Below the pieces are notes generated by a model that was given only the letters and a program-made list of their open reading frames with translations, was not told the origin of the DNA and searched no databases. Below, in pieces: positions 48,843 to 59,903 of a stretch of DNA of 64,000 nt. Source of the stretch: Candidatus Rokuibacteriota bacterium (GTDB taxonomy: Bacteria; Methylomirabilota; Methylomirabilia; Rokubacteriales; CSP1-6); NCBI GenBank assembly GCA_016188005.1, contig JACPIQ010000026.1:1-64000 (forward strand), read 5' to 3'. The number at the start of each line of letters is the position of its first letter. The first letter of the stretch is position 1. A program made the translations under genes and the position numbers.

Positions 48843-48870
48843 AGTGTACCTCGCTATCTCAGACGGTCAG
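48843..48870 (-). promoter_or_regulatory. Candidate promoter, probably leaderless, for the anti-sigma-like gene
   Basis: On the minus strand CTGACC (4 of 6), 16 bases, TACACT (4 of 6). Transcription would start at about the GTG/ATG (48838/48835). Confidence 0.4.
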
Positions 48871-48952
48871 CCGCCCTTGCATATTCCCGCCCCCGCAACT
48901 AAGGTCAGGGGAAGCGGCACGGGGCGTGGGCCTTCCGCTGGGCCCGGCGTGA

Positions 48953-49564
48953 TCAGGGGCGCTCCCGGGGGAGGCGCTCCGGCGTCGCGGTACCCGCCGA
49001 GAGGATGATGCGGATGCCCTCCTCGATGGTGAGCCCGGTCGTGAGTGCCTCGCCCCTCGGCACCAGGATCACGTCGCCGAGGTAGAGGTTGTTGGTGGGC
49101 ACGAATACCGTCACCATCGCCCGCTCGCCCTCGGGACCGTTCACGAGCACCTCGGAGGTCACGAAGCCGAAGACGAACTCACCCTTGCGAGGGTGCTCGG
49201 CCAGCACCACTTCCTTGAACGAGCTGCGCTTGGCCGGCGAGAAGGACTCGAGCAGCTCCTTGATGGTCGGGTAGATGTGGCGGAAGATCGGGACGCGCGT
49301 GAGCAGCCCCTCCACACGGATGAGGATGCGCCGCCCGACCACGTTGGTGGCCACGGTTCCCACGACGAAGATGAGCACCACGGCCGTGAGGAAGCCGAGC
49401 CCTGGGATGCGCCTGCCGAACATGCGCGCGTACCCGGGCGAGAAGAAGTCGTCGATCGCGTCCCAGAACAGGTAGAGGAGCGACGAAGTGGCGATGACGG
49501 GAACGGTGACGAAGAAGCCGGTGATGAACCGGACCTTGGCCCACTTGCGGAAGCTGCCGGCCAT
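48953..49564 (-). CDS. DUF502 membrane protein
   Basis: A 203-residue protein with two N-terminal membrane helices (FITGFFVTVPVIATSSLLYLF and LTAVVLIFVVGTVATNVVGR). The cytoplasmic or periplasmic domain has RVPIFRHIYPTIKELLESF and VFVPTNNLYLGDVILVPRGE, as in the DUF502 family (plant COV1 relatives). Its function in bacteria is unknown. The ATG is only nine bases from the divergent SDR start. Confidence 0.85.
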   Translation of the reverse strand: MAGSFRKWAKVRFITGFFVTVPVIATSSLLYLFWDAIDDFFSPGYARMFGRRIPGLGFLTAVVLIFVVGTVATNVVGRRILIRVEGLLTRVPIFRHIYPTIKELLESFSPAKRSSFKEVVLAEHPRKGEFVFGFVTSEVLVNGPEGERAMVTVFVPTNNLYLGDVILVPRGEALTTGLTIEEGIRIILSAGTATPERLPRERP

Positions 49565-49573
49565 CTCCGCCTG

Positions 49574-50332
49574 ATGACACCACAGGGGTCCGGGCAAGTC
49601 AAGGAACTGACCGGCACCGTGGCGCTCGTCACGGGCGGCGCCGTGCGCGTGGGCCGCGCCATCGCCCTCGGCCTGGCACGCCAGGGCGCCGACGTCGCGA
49701 TCGGCTACCACCGATCGGCACCGGCGGCCCGCGCGACGGTCGCGGAGCTGCATGCCCTCGGGGTGCAGGCGGCGGCCCTGCGTGCCGACATCGCCAGGCC
49801 CGCCGAGGCCCGGCGCCTCGTGACGGACGCAGCGCGGCAGCTGGGTCGGCTCGACCTGCTCGTCAACAACGCGGCCGTCTTCGTGCGGACGCCCTTCGCC
49901 GACACCACGCCGGCCCAGTGGGAGCGGCTCCTCGGGGTGAACCTCAGGGGGGCGTTCTTCTGCGCTCAGGCGGCGGCCCGCGCGATGGGGCGCCGGGGCG
50001 GGCGCATCGTCAACATCGCGGATGTGGGCGCGGTGCGCGGCTGGCCGGCCTACATCCCCTACGGCGTGTCCAAGGCAGGCCTCCTGATGCTCACGAAGGG
50101 GCTGGCGGCGGCGCTGGCGCCGCGGATCCAGGTCAACGCGGTGGGCCCGGGCGTCGTGCTCCTCCCCGAGGGCGTGCGGGCAGGGCCCCGGGAGCGGCTC
50201 ACCGCCCGCATCCCGATGCGCCGCCGCGGCCATCCAGACGACGTGGCGGCGGCCGTCTGCTTCTTCGCCACCTGCCCTGGCTACATCACCGGCCAGGTCC
50301 TCTTCGTGGACGGCGGCGCCACCGCGATCTGA
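49574..50332 (+). CDS. Short-chain dehydrogenase, pteridine reductase/FolM-like
   Basis: A 252-residue Rossmann enzyme: cofactor motif LVTGGAVRVGRAIALGLA, NNAAVFVRTPF, and YGVSK with catalytic Tyr and Lys. The usual catalytic serine block reads NIADVGAVRGWPAY, with Asp where most SDRs have Ser, as in pteridine reductases. The TGGA-RVG start also fits that group. It probably reduces dihydropterin/dihydrofolate or a keto substrate with NADPH. ATG 49574 lies almost back-to-back with the DUF502 start, so its promoter must lie inside DUF502 coding sequence. Confidence 0.82.
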   Translation: MTPQGSGQVKELTGTVALVTGGAVRVGRAIALGLARQGADVAIGYHRSAPAARATVAELHALGVQAAALRADIARPAEARRLVTDAARQLGRLDLLVNNAAVFVRTPFADTTPAQWERLLGVNLRGAFFCAQAAARAMGRRGGRIVNIADVGAVRGWPAYIPYGVSKAGLLMLTKGLAAALAPRIQVNAVGPGVVLLPEGVRAGPRERLTARIPMRRRGHPDDVAAAVCFFATCPGYITGQVLFVDGGATAI

Positions 50333-50354
50333 CAGCAGATGCGGGCGCCGCGCC

Positions 50355-50645
50355 TCAGCCGCGGAGCCTGAGCGCGCCAGGGCACACGGAGACCTCGAAC
50401 GGCACGCCGCCCCAGGGCTCGCCGTCGAGCTCGAGCGGCACCGCCTCCGGGCTGTCGACGGCGACGGTGTGAGTCCGACGCATCCGGACCTTTGGGTTTC
50501 TCAGGTGCCCGCCCCAGTAGCGGGTCTCGGCGTGATCGAAGCGGAGGCCCTGGCGAGTCAGCCGGTCGCGGAGGGCGGGCCAGAGGCCGCCGGTGCGGCC
50601 TCCTCCGGCCGAGGGGTTGACGATGACGAGCGGAAGCGCGCCTAT
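50355..50645 (-). pseudogene. Internally deleted diacylglycerol kinase (YegS/DagK family)
   Basis: Minus-strand frame ending TGA 50355-50357. It begins ALPLVIVNPSAGGGRTGG (DAGK catalytic N-terminus) and RLTRQGLRFDHAETR, then jumps directly to YWGGHLRNPKVRMRR, PLELDGEPWGG and VCPGALRLRG (DAGK C-terminus). About 200 middle residues, including the GGDGT motif, are missing, and the frame is kept. No in-frame start codon precedes it; the MBL gene ends 17 bases upstream. Confidence 0.75.
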
Positions 50646-50661
50646 CTGGGCCCCGCCAGAA

Positions 50662-51330
50662 TCAGCCGGCGCCCATGACGCGCAGGAACTCCGCCACCGA
50701 TGAGAAGCGCATCAGCGGGTTGTGGCGTTTCTCGTCGCCGATCGTCGTGGCCGAGCCGCCGTAGTTGTGGCCAGGCAGCACCACCGTCGCGTCTGGCAGC
50801 GCCCCCAGCCGCTGGGTGAGCGAGTAGTACATCTCTTTCGGATCGCTCCCGGGCAGGTCCGTCCGCCCACAGGAACGGATGAACAGTGTGTCGCCGGAGA
50901 TGAGCCGCCCGTCCACGAGGAAGCACTGCGATCCGGGTGTGTGCCCCGGCGTGTGGACGAAGGTGAGCGTGAAGCGGCCCACCGGCAGCGTGTCGCCAGC
51001 GTCCACCTTCACGAGGTCCGAGCCGAAGCCCTTGAGGAACTCGCGCTCCGACCGGTGCACGTATACCTTCACAGCGGCCTTGGCCAGCAGTTGCTCGACG
51101 CCCGGGATATCGTGGCCGAAGAGATGGCCTCCCACGTGGTCCTGGTGGGTGTGGGTCACGAGCACGCCCGCGAGCCGCATGTCGTCGGCCTGCATCCGGT
51201 CGAGGACGGCGTCGATCTCCCAGGCCGGATCCACCGCCACGCATTCGCGCGTGACGGGGTCTCCGACCAGGTAGACGAAGTTCTGCATGGGGCCGAGCTC
51301 CATCTGCTTGAGGTAGAGAGTGTCGCTCAT
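50662..51330 (-). CDS. MBL-fold hydrolase, glyoxalase II/ETHE1-like
   Basis: A 222-residue metallo-hydrolase: THTHQDHVGGH, FVHTPGHTPGSQ, ISGDTLFIRSCGRTDLPGSD and LPGHNYGG give the full metal ligand set. The GDTLFIRSCGRTD block resembles persulfide dioxygenases (ETHE1) and related thioesterases. The substrate could be a glutathione thioester or persulfide. It is followed by the diacylglycerol kinase remnant. Confidence 0.87.
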   Translation of the reverse strand: MSDTLYLKQMELGPMQNFVYLVGDPVTRECVAVDPAWEIDAVLDRMQADDMRLAGVLVTHTHQDHVGGHLFGHDIPGVEQLLAKAAVKVYVHRSEREFLKGFGSDLVKVDAGDTLPVGRFTLTFVHTPGHTPGSQCFLVDGRLISGDTLFIRSCGRTDLPGSDPKEMYYSLTQRLGALPDATVVLPGHNYGGSATTIGDEKRHNPLMRFSSVAEFLRVMGAG

Positions 51331-51357
51331 GCCCTCATCCTACCATCCCCCGGAGGC

Positions 51358-51795
51358 TCAGGGTGCCCAGTAGCCCTCCACCCAGACCGGCTGGTACTGA
51401 CCTGTCTGGGTCACCTGGGGCGTGTAGTGGCTCTCCACCCACACGCCCTCAGCCGTGTAGAATCCCGGCACATAGAGGTAGGAGGTGGAGAACCGGGGCA
51501 CCCAGTGGTAGCTCCAGTATCCGGGCACCCAGCGGGGATAGACGGGCGCCACGTAGCTCGGGGCGTAGTAGTAGTTCCTCGGGACGACGATGACCCTGTG
51601 GCGGGGATCCTTGACGATCCCCCTCGTGTGACGCCGTCGGTGCTCGTGGCGCCAGCCCGGCGGCGGGCCAGGCCGGTGCCCGCTTCCCTCGATGATCTTG
51701 ACCCCGTCTGCCGGGGCCGGCGTCGGAGCCATGCTCACGGCCGGCAGCAGCGCCGCGGCGACGAGAAGGGCTCCTGATCTCGCGTGCTTGAGCAT
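51358..51795 (-). CDS. Secreted Tyr/Trp-rich protein with YXWGXW-like repeats
   Basis: A 145-residue protein with signal peptide (LLVAAALLPAVSMAPTPAPA), a basic His/Arg/Pro stretch, and a C-terminal half rich in aromatic pairs: YYYAPSYVAPVYPRWVPGYW, YLYVPGFYTAEGVWVE and PVWVEGYWAP. This fits YXWGXW-type periplasmic proteins of unknown function. The start has GGAGG. Confidence 0.7.
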   Translation of the reverse strand: MLKHARSGALLVAAALLPAVSMAPTPAPADGVKIIEGSGHRPGPPPGWRHEHRRRHTRGIVKDPRHRVIVVPRNYYYAPSYVAPVYPRWVPGYWSYHWVPRFSTSYLYVPGFYTAEGVWVESHYTPQVTQTGQYQPVWVEGYWAP

Positions 51796-51860
51796 GGGGC
51801 ACCTCCACTTCTCGGAAGCCTCCGGAGCTGGGAACCCGGAGCCCCCGATCGAGGTTCCGA

Positions 51861-53636
51861 TCAGCCCGGGATGTCTGACGGGGCCTTGCGGAGGTCGCGG
51901 GCCAGCTTGCTGTCTATGACGTAGATGACGGGGGATGTCTTCACGCGAGCGTAGGTGCGCTCGCCCTCCTCCTTCCCCAGGAGGAGCGTGGCGATCTCGG
52001 CGCCGCTTGCCCCGGAGAGCGTCACCTCGAGCTCGGGCCGGCCCAGCCCGTAGCGCGCAGCATCATCTCCCTTGGCGGAGGCAATCTCTTTCCAGCGGAG
52101 CGCCTTGAGCGCCAGCAGGAGATCCGAGACACGCGCCTCCTTCGCCGCCCCCTTCGACGGCTCCAGCGCCTTCCACTCCCCCTCGCCCTTCCGTTCCACC
52201 AGGAGCGACTTGCCGCCGCCCGCCACCCGCGCCCGCTTGACGTCGGCGAGCTCGAAGGCCGGCAGGAGGCTCTTGTCCCGCAGGTCGGAGCTGGTGCGGG
52301 CGAGGTCCTCGAGCACCTTGCCCTCCACGAGCATCACCGGCCCCTGCCCGGCCACCGCAGCGACGGCGGCCGGGCGCCCGCCGCGGACCTCGCGCGAGGC
52401 GGCCAGGAGCAGCACCTTGGGCTCCTTCGCCCCGTCCTCCCAGAGGCGCACCGTCACATCCGGCCTGGCGAGATAGCGAGGGATCTCCTTCGCCTCCTCG
52501 GCCAGGAAGCCGCTGGCGCGCAGGTCACGGATCCGCCAGAGGAGGCTGTTGACCGCGCCGGGGTCGGCCTTGAGCGGCTCGGGGCTCGTGAGCTTCCACT
52601 GGCTGCCCTCTCGCTCGATGGTGACCCGGTCCCCGGCGTGCTCCAGCGAGACCTTCGCCACCTTGTCGTACGCGTAGGCGACCACGACCTTGTCGCGCAG
52701 GACGCCCACCGTCTTGGGCACGGCCGTCCACAGCTCCTCACCCACCAGGAGGACGCCCGGCTCGCCCTGCCGCATCACGTAGACGCCCTTCTTGTCCTTG
52801 TCCTGCCGGCCGAGGAGAAGTGTCCTCGAGGACCGCTCCTTGTCCTTCCCGAGCCAGAGCGTGACGGTCGCGGGTCGGTCCAGCCCGTAGGGGCGGAGCG
52901 ACTTCGGCGCCTCGTCCACGAACTCCTTGGCGCGGGCCCCGCCCAGCTTGTCCAGGAAGTCGGCCATCAGGTCGGCGTCGGCCTTGAGGGCCCGCGGCTT
53001 GGTGATCTGCCACTGGCCGGCGTCCCGGGCCTCCACGGTCATGCGGTCGCCGGCCACTTCGAGCTCCACGGCGGTCAGCTTCTGTCGCTCGAAGGAGAGA
53101 ACCGTCTTGTCGCGCAGGTCGGCGACGGGACGGGCCACGTCGCGGCCCACGATCTCCGACAGGGCGAGCACCGCGGGCTTGCTCGCCTGCTTGCCGTACA
53201 CCCAGGCCCCGGTCGGGCTCTTGCCGCCGACCAGCAGCACGAGCGGCTCGGAGCGCCCCTTGACCTCGAGAGTGACCTGGGCCTCGGGCGGCTCGATTCC
53301 GAACTCGCCGAGCTTGCCGGGGTCCGAATCGATCTCCCGGTCCACCCGGATCGTCGCGAGCGTGGTCACCAGCCCGTCCACGGTGCTCCGGTCGCCGCGG
53401 GTCTTCACGGGCTCGAGCATCTCCCAGCCCGCGTCCCCCGCGCGCTTGAGCTTGACCGTGTCGGCCTTGCGCTTGAGCGTGAGCGCCTCGATGTCCTTGG
53501 GCTCCACCTGCCAGAGGCGCCCCTTGGCGCTCTCCGCCTTCTCGCGGGCCGGTGCCAGCCTGTAGGTGTCGTAGTAGTAGAAGCCGCCGAGGCCGGCGGC
53601 GAGCAGGACCAGGACGACGAGGGATTTCCAGTTCAT
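51861..53636 (-). CDS. DUF4340 protein of a Gld-type ABC system
   Basis: A 591-residue protein with one N-terminal membrane helix (LVVLVLLAAGLGGFYYYDTY). Repeated beta modules follow with recurring W-x-L/M-x-x-P-x-x-x-K-A/T and LRDK-V-F sequences, as in DUF4340. It is the last gene of an operon with an ABC ATPase, permease and GldG-like protein, 16 bases after the GldG-like stop. Such sets occur in many non-gliding bacteria; the cargo is unknown. Confidence 0.85.
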   Translation of the reverse strand: MNWKSLVVLVLLAAGLGGFYYYDTYRLAPAREKAESAKGRLWQVEPKDIEALTLKRKADTVKLKRAGDAGWEMLEPVKTRGDRSTVDGLVTTLATIRVDREIDSDPGKLGEFGIEPPEAQVTLEVKGRSEPLVLLVGGKSPTGAWVYGKQASKPAVLALSEIVGRDVARPVADLRDKTVLSFERQKLTAVELEVAGDRMTVEARDAGQWQITKPRALKADADLMADFLDKLGGARAKEFVDEAPKSLRPYGLDRPATVTLWLGKDKERSSRTLLLGRQDKDKKGVYVMRQGEPGVLLVGEELWTAVPKTVGVLRDKVVVAYAYDKVAKVSLEHAGDRVTIEREGSQWKLTSPEPLKADPGAVNSLLWRIRDLRASGFLAEEAKEIPRYLARPDVTVRLWEDGAKEPKVLLLAASREVRGGRPAAVAAVAGQGPVMLVEGKVLEDLARTSSDLRDKSLLPAFELADVKRARVAGGGKSLLVERKGEGEWKALEPSKGAAKEARVSDLLLALKALRWKEIASAKGDDAARYGLGRPELEVTLSGASGAEIATLLLGKEEGERTYARVKTSPVIYVIDSKLARDLRKAPSDIPG

Positions 53637-53652
53637 GGCCCGAGCCGCCGGA

Positions 53653-55260
53653 CTACCTGGAGCGGCGCCGGCGAACGACGGTGACGATCCCGCAGACCAT
53701 CACGGCCCCTGGCAGCACGATGACCGGCAGCCACAGAACGGCCTGGGACTGCGAGGAGGTCAGGATGATGGGGATCTGGCGGACATCCTTCGCGCGCACC
53801 GAGATCAGGTCCTCTTCCTCGGCCAGCCAGGAGACGACGTTGAGGAAGAAGTCGCGGTTGCCCTGGGTCCCGAGGAACTGGTTGGAGGCCAGGTTGGCGG
53901 TGCCGACCACGACGAGGCGGGCCCGCGCGGGCCTGGGCTCCTCGGCCGCGCCCCCCGTCGGCGCCGCGGGCGTGGGACCAGCCTTGGCGTCCGGCTGTGT
54001 CTCGATGGTCGCGACGGCGGCCACCGGGAGCGGCCCCTTCCGGTCCTGGGGATCGGGCTTGGCCTCGCCGCGCTGCAGCGCTGTCTTGTCGGTCTCCCCC
54101 CAGGACTGGGCGCTCGAGTGCGCGAGGGTCTGCACTTGCACACCCTTCGGCGGCGTCTTCGCCGCGGCGACCGAGCGGGTGAGCGGGAACAGGGTCATGA
54201 CGCCGCCCAGGTCCCGCGTGATCGGGTGGCTGTCATACTGGTTGACGACGGGGACCTCGGGACCCACGCCGAAGAGCCGGCCGATAGGATTCATCTCGAC
54301 GACGAGGTCGTCGCCGAGGTCGAAGCCGTACTTCGCGAGGTACGTCCGCAGCCCCTCCGCCTGGAAGGGCGCGGCCATGAAGAAGACCTTGCCGCCGCGG
54401 CCGATGTAGCCGTCCAGGGCCTCCAGCTCCTGCGGGAAGAGATCGGTGCGCGGCCCCGGGACCAGGAGCAGGGCCGCGTCCTGCGGGATCTTCGGATCGC
54501 GGGCGAGGACCAGCTCCTTGACCTCGTAGTTGGCCTTCTCCATCTGTTCCCTGGCCTGGCTGAGCCCCGGGCGATCGCCGCTGGCGATGTCGGCCTCCCC
54601 GTGCCCCTTGACGACATAGACCACGCGCTTGCCGTCCCGGGTGACCTTCACGAGGCCGTTGGTGAGTTTCTCCTCCTCGGCGTCCAGGACCTTCTCCGAC
54701 TTGGCCTGCCCCTTGCCGCCGCGCTCCAGCACGACGGTGCCGTAGGTCTCGACCCCGTACCGGCGCGCCAGCCCAGGTGCCCGGTCGGGGTCTTCCATGC
54801 GCCAGGTGAACTTCCCGCCGGAGTAGGCCGCATACTGCTTGAACAGATCCTCGGCGGTACGCTTGCCCGGGGTGTCCGAGCGGAAGAAGGCGATGGCCTC
54901 CACCGGCAGCTTGAGTGTTTGCAGCACCTTGATGGTCTGGGGCGACACGCTGTGACGCTTGTTCTCGGTGAGGTCCCAGCGCGCGCTGTGCTTGATGGAC
55001 AGGGCATTGGCGACCACGACGATGCCGAGCGCCAGCAGCACCATGGCGCCCAGCCCCGCGCCGTAGCGGGCGGAGCGGTGGCCGAGGGCGCGGCCCACCT
55101 GCCCGGCGTTGAGGGCGAGGGAAAGCAGCAGCAACGCCGCCCCCGCGATCACGAGGGCCCACCGGAGCCGCTCGAGCCCCGGCACGAACAGGGCCGCCCC
55201 GCCCGCCCCGAGGAGGCAGAGGACGGCGACGGTTGCGGCCCAGCGACGCAGGACGCTCAT
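53653..55260 (-). CDS. GldG-like ABC transporter auxiliary protein
   Basis: A 535-residue protein. Two N-terminal helices precede a large periplasmic ABC_transp_aux domain (RWDLTENKRHSVSPQTIKVL, KVVYVVKGHGE region, LLLVPGPRTDLFPQELEALD), and a C-terminal helix LWLPVIVLPGAVMVCGIVT ends the protein. A Pro/Ala-rich insertion occurs near residues 400-430. It works with the ABC permease/ATPase encoded just upstream. Confidence 0.87.
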   Translation of the reverse strand: MSVLRRWAATVAVLCLLGAGGAALFVPGLERLRWALVIAGAALLLLSLALNAGQVGRALGHRSARYGAGLGAMVLLALGIVVVANALSIKHSARWDLTENKRHSVSPQTIKVLQTLKLPVEAIAFFRSDTPGKRTAEDLFKQYAAYSGGKFTWRMEDPDRAPGLARRYGVETYGTVVLERGGKGQAKSEKVLDAEEEKLTNGLVKVTRDGKRVVYVVKGHGEADIASGDRPGLSQAREQMEKANYEVKELVLARDPKIPQDAALLLVPGPRTDLFPQELEALDGYIGRGGKVFFMAAPFQAEGLRTYLAKYGFDLGDDLVVEMNPIGRLFGVGPEVPVVNQYDSHPITRDLGGVMTLFPLTRSVAAAKTPPKGVQVQTLAHSSAQSWGETDKTALQRGEAKPDPQDRKGPLPVAAVATIETQPDAKAGPTPAAPTGGAAEEPRPARARLVVVGTANLASNQFLGTQGNRDFFLNVVSWLAEEEDLISVRAKDVRQIPIILTSSQSQAVLWLPVIVLPGAVMVCGIVTVVRRRRSR

Positions 55261-55264
55261 GCCG

Positions 55265-56035
55265 TCATCCGTTCCACCGCTTGGCTTCCAGGGAGCGGAG
55301 CGCCAGGAAGAGGGCCAAGGCCGTGGCCGTCAGGTAGTACACGACGTCTTTCGTGTCAAGCACGCCCTTGCTGAAGCTGTCCATGTGGTCGGTGATCGCC
55401 ACGTACTGCAGCACGGTCCTGAGGGTGCCGCCCGCGAAGTCCGCCCCCCAGCCGACGACCCACAGCGCGAGCAGGATGCCGAAGGTCGCGAACCCGGCGA
55501 CGATCTGGTTTTCGGTCATCGACGACAGCAGGAGGCCGATGGAGAGGAAGGTCCCGCCCAGCAGCAGGAGCCCGAGGTAGCCGGTGAGGACCGCCCCCCA
55601 CTCCACCCGCGCGAAGTGCGCCACCATGCCCGGATAGAGGAGGGTCAGGACCAGCAGGAGCACGTAGAGCCCGCCCGCGGCCAGGAACTTGCCCAGGAGG
55701 ACCTCCCCGTCGCGAACCGGGTAGGTCAGGAGCAGCTCGATGGTGCCGGAGCGCTTCTCCTCCGCGAAGAGGCGCATGGTGATCATCGGCATGAAGAACA
55801 GGAGGACCACGCTCATGTTGGAGAAGAGCGGCCGCAGGATCGCCTCGGTGGGGTTCAGGCTCTGGCCCATCTGCGGCTGCATGGCCGCCTGCATGGAGGA
55901 CATGTTGTAGAAGAAGAGGATCTGGGTGAAGAACCAGCCCGAGATCACCAGGAAGAATGTGCCGACGACATAGGCGACGGGCGAGCCGAAGTACAGCCGC
56001 ATCTCCTTCTTGAACACGGGCCACCAGCGCATCAC
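55265..56035 (-). CDS. ABC-2 type permease (GldF-like)
   Basis: A 256-residue membrane protein of six helices, beginning MMRWWPVFKKEMRLYFGSPV, with MRLFAEEKRSGTIELLLTYPV, the conserved ABC-2 permease block. ATG 56035 overlaps the ATPase stop as ATGA. It is the transport channel of the Gld-type exporter. Confidence 0.9.
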   Translation of the reverse strand: MMRWWPVFKKEMRLYFGSPVAYVVGTFFLVISGWFFTQILFFYNMSSMQAAMQPQMGQSLNPTEAILRPLFSNMSVVLLFFMPMITMRLFAEEKRSGTIELLLTYPVRDGEVLLGKFLAAGGLYVLLLVLTLLYPGMVAHFARVEWGAVLTGYLGLLLLGGTFLSIGLLLSSMTENQIVAGFATFGILLALWVVGWGADFAGGTLRTVLQYVAITDHMDSFSKGVLDTKDVVYYLTATALALFLALRSLEAKRWNG

Positions 56036-57021
56036 GGGGCCTCGGCGGGGGCCGCGGGGGCCTCCACGCTCTCGGCGGGCCCGGTGGTCTCCTCGCCCGC
56101 CACCACGCGGATGAAGACCTCCTCGAGGCTCATGCCCACCTGGTGCAGCTCGAGGAGGGGCCAGCCGCGGCTCGTGACGAGCTGGACCAGGTCGCCCCGG
56201 ACATCACGTCCGCGGGGTGACTCCACGACGAAGGCGGCCACCCCGTCCCGCGTCTCCCGCTTCTCCACGCCGAGCACCCCGGGTACGGCGAGGAGCTCTC
56301 GCTCCAGGGTCTCCGCCGGGACAGCCACCCCGATGGCCACGCGGGAGGTCGGAAAGACCTGCTCCACCAGCTGATCCTCGGTGCCCTGGGCGACGATGCG
56401 GCCGCGGTTGATGATGATGACGCCGTCGCAGACCATGGAGACTTCCGGGAGGATGTGGGTGGACAGGATCACGGTGTGCTGCCCCGCCAGTGAGCGGATG
56501 AGGTGGCGGATCTCGGCGATCTGCCTCGGGTCCAGGCCGATGGTGGGCTCGTCCAGGATCAGCACCTCCGGATCGCCCAGCAGCGCCTGCGCCAGCCCGA
56601 CGCGCTGCCGATAGCCCTTGGACAGGCGGCCGATGAGCCGGCGCTGCATGTCCGTGATGAAGCAGCGCTCCATCACCTCGGCGACCCGGGCCCGCCGCTC
56701 TCGCCGGGGGACTCCCTTGAGCTCCGCGACGAAGCCGAGATATGCCGCCACGGGGAGCTCGGGGTAGAGGGGGGCGTTCTCCGGCAAGTAGCCGATGCGG
56801 CGGCGTACCTCCATGGACTGAGAGAACACGTCGAACCCCGCGATGCGCACCGTCCCGCCGCTGGCCGGCATGAAGCACGACAGGATCTTCATGGTCGTGG
56901 ACTTCCCGGCGCCGTTGGGGCCGAGGAAGCCGACGATCTTCCCCTTCTCGACGCCGAAGGAGACGTCCTCGACGGCCAGGACAGGGCCGTAGCGCTTCGT
57001 CAACCGGTCCACCTGGATCAT
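56032..57021 (-). CDS. ABC transporter ATPase (GldA-like)
   Basis: A 329-residue ATPase: Walker A GPNGAGKST (Lys40), signature LSKGYRQRVGLAQAL, Walker B VLILDEPTIGLDP, and H-loop LSTHILPEV, followed by the C-terminal regulatory domain of ABC-2 exporters. ATG 57021 is preferred; the open frame to 57114 has no matching residues. It is first gene of the Gld-type operon, divergent from the GGDEF gene. Confidence 0.92.
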   Translation of the reverse strand: MIQVDRLTKRYGPVLAVEDVSFGVEKGKIVGFLGPNGAGKSTTMKILSCFMPASGGTVRIAGFDVFSQSMEVRRRIGYLPENAPLYPELPVAAYLGFVAELKGVPRRERRARVAEVMERCFITDMQRRLIGRLSKGYRQRVGLAQALLGDPEVLILDEPTIGLDPRQIAEIRHLIRSLAGQHTVILSTHILPEVSMVCDGVIIINRGRIVAQGTEDQLVEQVFPTSRVAIGVAVPAETLERELLAVPGVLGVEKRETRDGVAAFVVESPRGRDVRGDLVQLVTSRGWPLLELHQVGMSLEEVFIRVVAGEETTGPAESVEAPAAPAEAP

Positions 57022-57055
57022 GATCTCTGTGCGCTCTCCGCCGTAACCGGCGGTA

Positions 57056-57061
57056 AGTATA
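57056..57061 (-). promoter_or_regulatory. Candidate -10 box for the Gld-type operon
   Basis: TATACT on the minus strand (5 of 6), 35 bases before the ATPase start. No convincing -35 was seen at 16-18 bases. Confidence 0.3.
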
Positions 57062-57126
57062 ACACAGGGATCACGACCCGGGTCTTGGCGGGGACTCCCC
57101 GGGCGTGAGAACATGAGAGAGGAGCC

Positions 57127-59268
<2,142 letters not shown>

Positions 59269-59739
59269 TCCCGCCCGCGGGCTCCCGGGACCTGCGCCCG
59301 CGGTACGGTGACGGGGGCCCACCGACGGGGCGACCGCTGCCGGAGAGTGTTCATGTCGGCTTGCATGAAGCGGCTGGCCGTGTCAAGCCGTGGTGTGTCG
59401 CTCCGTTGTGTCTCGGTCCCGCGTGTTCACCTCCATTGAGCAGGAAGTGGGCTCTGGTCTCGCGAAGTTCCGTCAGCCTTGTATCCGCGCTCGCCAAGAG
59501 CGAGGGACACTCGCCGGCGCACGAGGGGGTTCGAGGGGGTGGGGGCGCCATCCACGCAGCGGCCCTGCAGCAGCGGCCGGGCCAACATTCGCGCTCACCC
59601 ACCCGTCGAACCTGCGAGAGGCCACGAGGCTCCGCTCCCGCACCATCACCGTGTACCGTCCGGTGTCCCTCACGCGGGAAGTGCGGCGACGGAGTGAGAA
59701 TGCGCCGCCGGGGGGCGGGGCGCATCCAGCGTTTCATCC
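59269..59739. other. 471-base stretch without a supported gene
   Basis: Downstream of the GGDEF gene. Several short frames exist, but none has a ribosome site or recognisable sequence. It borders the insertion-sequence remnant at 59740 and may be decayed mobile-element DNA. Confidence 0.4.
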
Positions 59740-59901
59740 CGAGGAGCGCATAGAGGAGGCCGGCCAGACGGCGGGCCAGCGCGACCACGGCGACGGGCTT
59801 GCCCCGGCGGGCGGCGATGCGCAGGGCCCAGGTCCGGAGCGCCTCGCCGCAGGGGGCTGGCGGCGCAGCAGCGAGAGCGCGGCGTGAATGAGCACCCAGC
59901 G
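59740..59901 (-). pseudogene. IS110-family transposase C-terminal remnant, frameshifted
   Basis: The minus strand reads RWVLIHAALSLLRRQP and then, after a one-base shift, ALRTWALRIAARRGKPVAVV, ALARRLAGLLYALL. These are the conserved C-terminal sequences of IS110/IS1111 transposases. The DEDD catalytic N-terminal part is absent. Confidence 0.65.
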
Positions 59902-59903
59902 GG

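Noticed and set aside
59473-59697. Short overlapping frames on both strands downstream of the GGDEF gene
   Set aside because: No ribosome sites, no motifs, and mutually overlapping; more likely decayed DNA.
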